Assembly: GCA_023431055.1 (NCBI GenBank)
Contig: JAEYXX010000052.1
Coordinates: forward strand, 1 to 48,653
From: Pseudomonadota bacterium
GTDB lineage: Bacteria; Pseudomonadota; Gammaproteobacteria; Pseudomonadales; Pseudomonadaceae
Direction of reading: 5' to 3'
Length of the DNA stretch: 48,653 nt
The notes beneath the pieces were generated by a model, which was not told where the DNA came from, did no database searches, and saw only the letters and a program-made list of their open reading frames with translations. This document shows, in pieces, positions 43,060-48,653 of the stretch. A program made the translations under genes and the position numbers. How positions within the stretch are numbered: position 1 is the first letter of the stretch; each line of letters opens with the position of its first letter.

Positions 43060-44775
43060 ATGACAGCTGCCGCAACCACCATCACCCGTGAAGCCCTGCT
43101 GGCGCAGATGCGCCAGATCGTCGGCAGCAGCCATGTGCTGACCGACGAGCAAGCCACGCGGCGTTTTCGCAAGGGCCATCGCACCGGTGAGGGCAATGTC
43201 CTGGCGGTGGTACGCCCAGGCTCGCTGCTGGAGCAGTGGCGCATCCTGCAGGCGGCGGTGGCGGCTGATCGTATCGTCATCATGCAGGCGGCCAACACCG
43301 GCCTGACCGGTGGCTCCACACCGGACGGCGACGACTACGACCGCGAGATCGTGCTGATCAGCACCTTGCGCATCACTGGCGTGCAGCTGATCAACGATGG
43401 CCAGCAGGTAGTCTGTCTGCCCGGTGCCACCCTGGATCGCCTGGAGCAGGCACTGGCGCCGCTGAATCGCGAACCGCATTCGGTAATCGGCTCGTCCTGT
43501 ATCGGCGCTTCGGTGCTCGGCGGCATCTGCAACAACTCCGGCGGCGCCCTGGTACGCCGCGGCCCGGCCTACACCGAGCTGGCGCTGTATGCGCAGGTGA
43601 AAGATGACGGCTCGCTGGAGTTGGTCAACCACCTAGGGATCGACCTGGGCGATAACCACGAGGAAATCCTCACCCGCCTGCAGAACGGCGACTACACGCC
43701 GCAGCAGGTGCGCAACGAAGAACATGCCAAGGCTTCCGACGCGCGTTACGGCGAGCACGTGCGCGACGTGGATGCCGACACCCCGGCGCGCTTCAACGCC
43801 GACCCGTCTCGTCTGTTCGAAGCTTCCGGCTCGGCCGGCAAGCTGTGCCTGTTCGCCGTGCGCCTGGATACCTTCCCGAAAGAGCCGAGCACGGTGTTCT
43901 ACATCGGCAGCAACGACCCGCACGACCTCACTGAAGTGCGCCGCCACCTGCTAGCCAAGTTGCCGCGCTTGCCGATTGCCGGTGAGTACATTCATCGCAC
44001 GGCCTTCGATATCGGCGAGAAATACGGCAAGGACACCTTCCTGGTGATCGATAAATTCGGCACCGCCAAGGTGCCGGCCGCCTTCGCCATGAAGAGCCGG
44101 GTCGACGGTTTCTTCGAGCGCTTCGGCCTGCGCGGGGTGACCGACAAGGTGATCCAGGCACTGATGAACCTGCTGCCCAGCCACCTGCCGGCGCGCATGC
44201 GCGAGTACCGCGATCGCTACGAGCATCACCTGCTGGTGCGGGTCTCCAACGACACACTGGAGCAGACCCGTGCCTTCCTCAGCGAGTATTTCACCGGCAG
44301 CGACAGCGGCGCCTATTTCGAATGCGATGCCGATGAGGGACGCAAGGCCTTCCTGCATCGCTTCGCCGTCGCCGGCGCCGCGATCCGCTACCGCGAGGCG
44401 CACCGCAGCAGCGTCGAGGATATCCTCGCCCTGGATATCGCCCTGCGCCGCAACGACCGTGACTGGGTCGAAACGCTGCCGCAGGAACTGGAAGATAGGA
44501 TCATCCACAAGCTCTACTACGGGCACTTCTTCTGCCATGTGTTCCACCAGGACTACATCGTCAAGAAGGGCAATGACCCGCTCGCCATGGAACATGCCAT
44601 GTGGAAGCTGCTGGACGAACGCCGCGCCGAATACCCAGCCGAGCACAACGTCGGCCATCTCTACGTGGCCAAACCGGCATTGGCCGGGTTCTACCGCGAA
44701 CTGGATCCGACCAACACCTTCAACCCCGGCATCGGGCATACCTCGAAGAAGAAGCATTGGGGCAATTGCTGCTAA
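43060..44775 (+). CDS. dld: Quinone-dependent D-lactate dehydrogenase
   Basis: A 571-residue FAD enzyme of the E. coli Dld type that oxidises D-lactate to pyruvate on the inner face of the membrane. The FAD-binding (PCMH/VAO) domain lies at about 30-210 (VMQAANTGLTGGSTP-like IMQAANTGLTGGST; IGSSCIGASVLGGICNNSGG), and the C-terminal membrane-binding domain follows (about 270-560), ending in NPGIGHTSKKKHWG. Length equals the E. coli enzyme. With lldP and lldD it completes a module for both lactate isomers. Confidence 0.95.
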   Translation: MTAAATTITREALLAQMRQIVGSSHVLTDEQATRRFRKGHRTGEGNVLAVVRPGSLLEQWRILQAAVAADRIVIMQAANTGLTGGSTPDGDDYDREIVLISTLRITGVQLINDGQQVVCLPGATLDRLEQALAPLNREPHSVIGSSCIGASVLGGICNNSGGALVRRGPAYTELALYAQVKDDGSLELVNHLGIDLGDNHEEILTRLQNGDYTPQQVRNEEHAKASDARYGEHVRDVDADTPARFNADPSRLFEASGSAGKLCLFAVRLDTFPKEPSTVFYIGSNDPHDLTEVRRHLLAKLPRLPIAGEYIHRTAFDIGEKYGKDTFLVIDKFGTAKVPAAFAMKSRVDGFFERFGLRGVTDKVIQALMNLLPSHLPARMREYRDRYEHHLLVRVSNDTLEQTRAFLSEYFTGSDSGAYFECDADEGRKAFLHRFAVAGAAIRYREAHRSSVEDILALDIALRRNDRDWVETLPQELEDRIIHKLYYGHFFCHVFHQDYIVKKGNDPLAMEHAMWKLLDERRAEYPAEHNVGHLYVAKPALAGFYRELDPTNTFNPGIGHTSKKKHWGNCC

Positions 44776-44790
44776 GACGCTGAACCTTTA

Positions 44791-44846
44791 TGTAGGAGCG
44801 GCTTTAGCCGCGAACGAGGAAAATCGCGGCTGAAGCCGCTCCTACA
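44791..44846. repeat. REP-like hairpin after dld
   Basis: TGTAGGAGCGGCTTTAGCCG (start 44791) pairs with CGGCTGAAGCCGCTCCTACA (end 44846). This is a common pseudomonad REP type. Confidence 0.75.
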
Positions 44847-44862
44847 CGAAACGCGTTGCACC

Positions 44863-44923
44863 GTAGCCCGAATGCAATCCGGGAAAACCTGACGCCGACT
44901 CCCCCGGATTTCATCCGGGCTAC
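44863..44923. repeat. Second REP-like palindrome after dld
   Basis: GTAGCCCGAATGCAATCCGG (44863-44882) pairs with CCGGATTTCATCCGGGCTAC (44904-44923). It is the same family as 34836-34886. Confidence 0.7.
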
Positions 44924-44930
44924 AAAAGCA

Positions 44931-44961
44931 AAGGCCCGCCGATTTGGCGGGCCTTCTTTTT
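44931..44961. terminator. Terminator between the convergent dld and clpB genes
   Basis: AAGGCCCGCC, loop GATTT, GGCGGGCCTT, then CTTTTT on the plus strand. The minus strand has a weaker tail TGCTTTT, so it likely serves both genes. Confidence 0.8.
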
Positions 44962-44974
44962 ACATCGAGCACGA

Positions 44975-47539
44975 TCAGGCGAAGACGATCTCGTCGTCCG
45001 CCACCTTGGCATGCACCACGGCCCCCGGGGCGAAATCGCCAGAGAGTATCTGCTGCGCCAGCGGGTTCTCGATCCAGCGCTGGATCGCACGCTTGAGCGG
45101 GCGCGCACCATAGACCGGGTCGTAACCGACAGCGATCAGCTTGTCCAATGCCTCCGGCGTCAGTTCCAGGCTCAGCTCGCGCTCGGCCAGGCGACCACGC
45201 AGACGCTTGAGCTGGATCTCGGCGATGCCGGCGATCTGCTCGCGGCCCAGCGGCTCGAATACCACCACCTCGTCGATACGGTTGATGAACTCGGGACGGA
45301 AGTGGCTGCTCACCGCGTCCATCACCGCCGCGCGCTGCGCTTCCTTGTCGCCGAACAGCTCCTGGATCTGCGCCGAGCCGAGGTTGGAGGTCATCACGAT
45401 CACGGTGTTCTTGAAGTCCACGGTGCGGCCATGGCTGTCGGTCAGGCGACCGTCTTCGAGCACCTGCAGCAGCACATTGAACACATCCGGGTGAGCCTTC
45501 TCCACCTCGTCCATCAGCACCACGGAGTAAGGCTTGCGACGTACCGCTTCGGTCAGGTAACCGCCCTCTTCGTAGCCGACATAGCCGGGCGGCGCACCGA
45601 TCAGACGCGCGACGCTGTGCTTCTCCATGAACTCGGACATGTCGATGCGCACCAGCGCCTCCTCGGTATCGAAGAGGAACTCGGCCAGCGCCTTGCACAG
45701 CTCGGTCTTGCCCACCCCGGTCGGGCCGAGGAAGAGGAACGAGCCGCTCGGCCGGTTGGGGTCGGCCAATCCTGCGCGGGAACGGCGCACGGCGTTGGCC
45801 ACGGCCACCACCGCTTCGTCCTGGCCGATCACGCGCTGGTGCAGCAGCCCTTCCATCTTCAAGAGCTTCTCGCGCTCGCCTTCGAGCATCTTGCTTACCG
45901 GAATGCCGGTCCACTTGGACACGACCTCGGCGATTTCCTCGTCGGTGACCTTGTTGCGCAGCAGCTGGTTCTCGCTCTTGCCGTGCTGGTCGACCATCTG
46001 CAGGCTGCGCTCCAGATCCGGGATCACGCCGTACTGCAGCTCGGCCATGCGGTTGAGGTCGCCCTTGCGCCGCGCGGCTTCCAGCTCGGTCTTGGCCTGT
46101 TCGATGCGTTGCTGAATCTGCGCCGAACCCTGAACCTCGGCCTTCTCCGACTTCCAGATTTCTTCCAGGTCGGCGTATTCCTTCTCCAACTTGGCGATAT
46201 CTTCTTCCAGCTTGACCAGGCGCTTCTTGGTCGCCTCGTCGTCTTCCTTCTTCAGCGCCTCACGCTCGATCTTCAGCTGGATCAGCCGACGATCCAGGCG
46301 GTCCAGCTCCTCGGGCTTGGAGTCGATCTCCATGCGGATGCGGCTGGCCGCCTCGTCGATCAAGTCGATGGCCTTGTCCGGCAGCTGACGGTCGGTGATA
46401 TAGCGGTGGCTGAGCTTGGCCGCGGCGATGATCGCGCCATCGGTAATGGTCACGCCGTGGTGAACCTCGTAGCGCTCTTTCAGGCCACGCAGGATGGCGA
46501 TGGTGTCTTCCTCGCTCGGCTCGTCCACCAGCACCTTCTGGAAGCGGCGCTCCAGCGCGGCGTCCTTCTCGATGAACTGGCGGTACTCGTCCAGCGTGGT
46601 GGCACCTACGCAATGCAGCTCGCCACGGGCCAGGGCCGGCTTGAGCATGTTGCCGGCGTCCATGGCGCCCTCGGCCTTGCCGGCGCCGACCATGGTGTGC
46701 AGCTCGTCGATGAACAGAATGATGCGCCCTTCCTGCTTGCTCAGCTCGTTGAGCACGGCTTTCAGGCGCTCCTCGAACTCGCCACGGAACTTGGCACCGG
46801 CGATCAGCGAGCCCATGTCCAGCGACAGCAGGCGCTTGTCCTTGAGGCCATCGGGCACCTCACCATTGACGATGCGCTGCGCCAGGCCTTCGGCGATGGC
46901 AGTCTTGCCCACACCGGGCTCACCGATCAGCACCGGGTTGTTCTTGGTGCGGCGTTGCAGCACCTGGATGGTGCGGCGGATCTCGTCGTCACGGCCGATC
47001 ACTGGATCGAGCTTGCCCTCCTCGGCGCGCTTGGTCAGGTCGACGGTGTACTTGTCCAGCGCCTGACGCGATTCCTCGACATTGGGGTCATTGACCGCCT
47101 GGCCGCCACGCAGGTTGGCAATGGCATTTTCCAGCGCCTTCTTCGATACGCCCTGGCCAAGCAGCAGCTTGCCCAGTTTGGTGTTCTCGTCCATGGCGGC
47201 GAGCAGCACCAGCTCGCTGGAAATGAACTGGTCGCCCTTCTGCTGCGCCAGGCGGTCGGCCTGGTTGAGCAGGCGAGCCAGGTCCTGCGACAGGTTGATG
47301 TCACCGGTGGGATTCTGCAGCTTGCCGAGCTGATCCAGCTCGCGGGTCAGGCCCTGGCGCAGGCTATTGATATCAAAGCCCACCTGCATCAGCAGCGGCT
47401 TGATCGAGCCGCCCTGCTGCTCCAGCAAGGCCTGCATCAGGTGCAGCGGTTCGATGGCGGCGTGGTCCATGCCCACGGCCAGGGATTGGGCGTCGGAAAG
47501 TGCAAGTTGCAACTTGCTGGTCAAACGATCGATACGCAT
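44975..47539 (-). CDS. clpB: Disaggregase ClpB (Hsp104 family)
   Basis: AAA+ chaperone that pulls proteins out of aggregates together with DnaK. The 854-residue protein has an N domain (about 1-150), a first AAA module with Walker A GEPGVGKT (206-213), a coiled-coil M domain (about 400-530, [19 protein letters not shown]), and a second module with GPTGVGKT (about 605) and the sensor regions [15 protein letters not shown] sigma-32 promoter lies upstream. It ends IVFA; length is normal. Confidence 0.98.
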   Translation of the reverse strand: MRIDRLTSKLQLALSDAQSLAVGMDHAAIEPLHLMQALLEQQGGSIKPLLMQVGFDINSLRQGLTRELDQLGKLQNPTGDINLSQDLARLLNQADRLAQQKGDQFISSELVLLAAMDENTKLGKLLLGQGVSKKALENAIANLRGGQAVNDPNVEESRQALDKYTVDLTKRAEEGKLDPVIGRDDEIRRTIQVLQRRTKNNPVLIGEPGVGKTAIAEGLAQRIVNGEVPDGLKDKRLLSLDMGSLIAGAKFRGEFEERLKAVLNELSKQEGRIILFIDELHTMVGAGKAEGAMDAGNMLKPALARGELHCVGATTLDEYRQFIEKDAALERRFQKVLVDEPSEEDTIAILRGLKERYEVHHGVTITDGAIIAAAKLSHRYITDRQLPDKAIDLIDEAASRIRMEIDSKPEELDRLDRRLIQLKIEREALKKEDDEATKKRLVKLEEDIAKLEKEYADLEEIWKSEKAEVQGSAQIQQRIEQAKTELEAARRKGDLNRMAELQYGVIPDLERSLQMVDQHGKSENQLLRNKVTDEEIAEVVSKWTGIPVSKMLEGEREKLLKMEGLLHQRVIGQDEAVVAVANAVRRSRAGLADPNRPSGSFLFLGPTGVGKTELCKALAEFLFDTEEALVRIDMSEFMEKHSVARLIGAPPGYVGYEEGGYLTEAVRRKPYSVVLMDEVEKAHPDVFNVLLQVLEDGRLTDSHGRTVDFKNTVIVMTSNLGSAQIQELFGDKEAQRAAVMDAVSSHFRPEFINRIDEVVVFEPLGREQIAGIAEIQLKRLRGRLAERELSLELTPEALDKLIAVGYDPVYGARPLKRAIQRWIENPLAQQILSGDFAPGAVVHAKVADDEIVFA

Positions 47540-47611
47540 AAATGTCCTTCCTCCAGAATGGCGAGCCGGGACAACATCCCCGAAAAAAAGAAACTCGCTG
47601 AGATGCAGACT

Positions 47612-47639
47612 AGATAAGGACGATTACGCCGTATTCAAG
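47612..47639 (-). promoter_or_regulatory. Sigma-32 heat-shock promoter of clpB
   Basis: On the minus strand CTTGAA (47639-47634), a 14-base spacer and CCTTATCT (47619-47612), 6 of 8 against CCCCATNT. The spacing equals that of the dnaK and grpE promoters in this window. The leader would be about 65 bases. Confidence 0.65.
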
Positions 47640-47659
47640 AGACGACGACTTGACCCAGA

Positions 47660-48397
47660 TCAGCGCCAGATCACCTGCCGCTCCAGCGGAAAGCGCAGGC
47701 GCGGGTTATACACACCCTTCTCGCCCTCGCGCCCGACGGCCAGGAGCATGATCGGAATGGCCTGACGCGGAATATCCAGCACGCGACGCAGGCGCACTTC
47801 ATCGAATCCTTCCATCGGACAGGTGGCATAGCCGTGGCTCTGGAAGGCGAGCATCAGGTTCTCCGCCGCCAGCGCAGTGGACTTCACCGCCCACAGGCGC
47901 ATGTCGGCCTTGCTATTGGGCTTGCGCATCAGCGGCTTGCGCAGCCCCACCAGGCGCACCAGCTGCCGCTTGAACAGGCCGAGCAAGCCCAGCGGGCCCT
48001 GGTTGTACTGGAACGGCGCGGTCTTGCTATAGAAGCGGCGGATGCGCGCCGGCACCTCGGCTTCCGGCCACTGCTCGATGATGTTGCGACAGGCCTGACG
48101 CCAGGTATCCGGCCGCGCCAGAACGGCGATGATCAAAGGTGCACGGGCGGCGTTCTGGCTCATGCATACCGGGTGCAGCTGCGCCAGCAGCGCCGCATCG
48201 CGAATCACCTGAAAGCTCCAGGGCTGCAGGTTGCAGGAATTCGGTGCCAGCACGGCCAGCTCCAGGCAATCACGAATTACCGCGTCCGGCACCAGTTCGG
48301 GGGTGAAGCGGCGTACCGCGCGACGACTTTCGATCAGCGCACGCAGTTCGGCCGGCGAAGCCATGGCGGGCGTTTGCTCGTTGGGAAAGCTGGTCAT
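47660..48397 (-). CDS. Nitroreductase family protein
   Basis: A 245-residue flavin (FMN) enzyme of the nitroreductase superfamily. Seen are IESRRAVRRFTPELVPDAV (about 20-38), LAVLAPNSCNLQPWSFQVI (about 47-65) and the C-terminal AENLMLAFQSHGYATCPMEG, which are FMN-binding regions of the fold. The substrate is unknown. I start at ATG 48397 (MTSFPNE), with GAGGAG before it; the longer ORF from 48526 is unconserved. It lies about 120 bases from the clpB start and is probably a separate unit. Confidence 0.88.
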   Translation of the reverse strand: MTSFPNEQTPAMASPAELRALIESRRAVRRFTPELVPDAVIRDCLELAVLAPNSCNLQPWSFQVIRDAALLAQLHPVCMSQNAARAPLIIAVLARPDTWRQACRNIIEQWPEAEVPARIRRFYSKTAPFQYNQGPLGLLGLFKRQLVRLVGLRKPLMRKPNSKADMRLWAVKSTALAAENLMLAFQSHGYATCPMEGFDEVRLRRVLDIPRQAIPIMLLAVGREGEKGVYNPRLRFPLERQVIWR

Positions 48398-48529
48398 GGG
48401 CGCACTCCTCGGCAGTCGCCCGATTAAGCAACCGGGCGACTTTGCGAACAAGAGGATGGGAGGAAATGGCCGTGGATTTGGCTGATCAGCCTCACCTGCG
48501 CCTCTGAACGAGGACGCAGGAGCCAAGAC

Positions 48530-48653
48530 CTAGCAGGCCGTTGAAAAACGTAGGCGAGGCAGGCAAGACAAGGCGAAAACAGCCGAAAAAGCGCAGTTTA
48601 CGTGCTGTAAATGAGCATTTTGAGGCTGTTTTTAACGCAGTATTGCCAACGCA
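48530..48653. mobile_element. MITE-like element, left part (cut by the window end)
   Basis: It begins CTAGCAGGCCGTTGAAAAAC, the same end as the element at 36024, and continues through AAAACAGCC, TTTACGTGCTGTAAATGAGC, GGCTGTTTT and TAACGCAG. The AAAACAGCC and GGCTGTTTT blocks are inverted, so the core folds around the small TTTAC/GTAAA palindrome. The right end is outside the window. Confidence 0.7.

Noticed and set aside
45011..47617. An 868-codon open frame opposite clpB
   Set aside because: Shadow frame; clpB is unmistakable and the antisense product is Leu/Gln/Asp-rich without a fold signature.

Overview
The window is a chromosomal core segment of a Pseudomonas (GC-rich; the gene order, as I recall it, parallels P. 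aeruginosa PAO1 from about PA4735 to PA4772, but with differences that point to another lineage, possibly the mendocina/oleovorans group; the species is inferred, not proven). I see no prophage, CRISPR array, integron or intact transposase gene. Nearly all genes are housekeeping; the unusual material is in the intergenic sequence and in one damaged gene.

Layout. 1-5764 (+): a decayed copy of an interspersed repeat, a DUF2236 protein, an RlmI-like methyltransferase, a large AsmA-like DUF748 protein, and two tandem secreted DUF2845 paralogues. 5811-6973 (-): a stress pair (CsbD-like and BON-domain proteins) behind a strong sigma-54 promoter match. 6974-15781 (-): the translation/RNA operon rimP-nusA-infB-rbfA-truB-rpsO-pnp. 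15908-22296 (-): tRNA-fMet, tRNA-Leu, secG, tpiA, glmM, folP, ftsH and rlmE; rlmE carries an apparent frameshift that removes its conserved C-terminus. 22387-29069: yhbY (+), then DUF4149, greA, carB, carA and dapB (-), with an attenuator-like carA leader. 29147-32995 (-): dnaJ, dnaK, grpE with two clear sigma-32 promoters. recN (+) diverges from grpE with a LexA box on its promoter. 34942-38997: fur (-), bamE (+), an inserted 207-bp MITE-like element, rnfH-ratA-Na+ symporter (-), smpB (+, with a -10 box almost at its start codon). 39077-44775: the lactate locus, lldR (-) divergent from lldP-lldD-dld (+), with a perfect LldR-type operator, a second half-conserved one, and a small upstream ORF in front of lldP. 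44975-48397 (-): clpB with a sigma-32 promoter, and a nitroreductase. The window ends inside another copy of the MITE-like repeat.

How the parts work together: the (-) strand backbone codes for translation initiation and elongation factors, ribosome maturation, RNA decay, cell-envelope precursors (glmM), folate, proteostasis (ftsH, dnaKJ-grpE, clpB) and pyrimidine/arginine precursor synthesis (carAB). The lactate locus is a self-contained catabolic module. The best leads are the rlmE frameshift, the hairpin-forming CTAG-flanked repeat, the lldP and carA leader ORFs, the short-leader smpB promoter, and the sigma-54 site before the BON gene.
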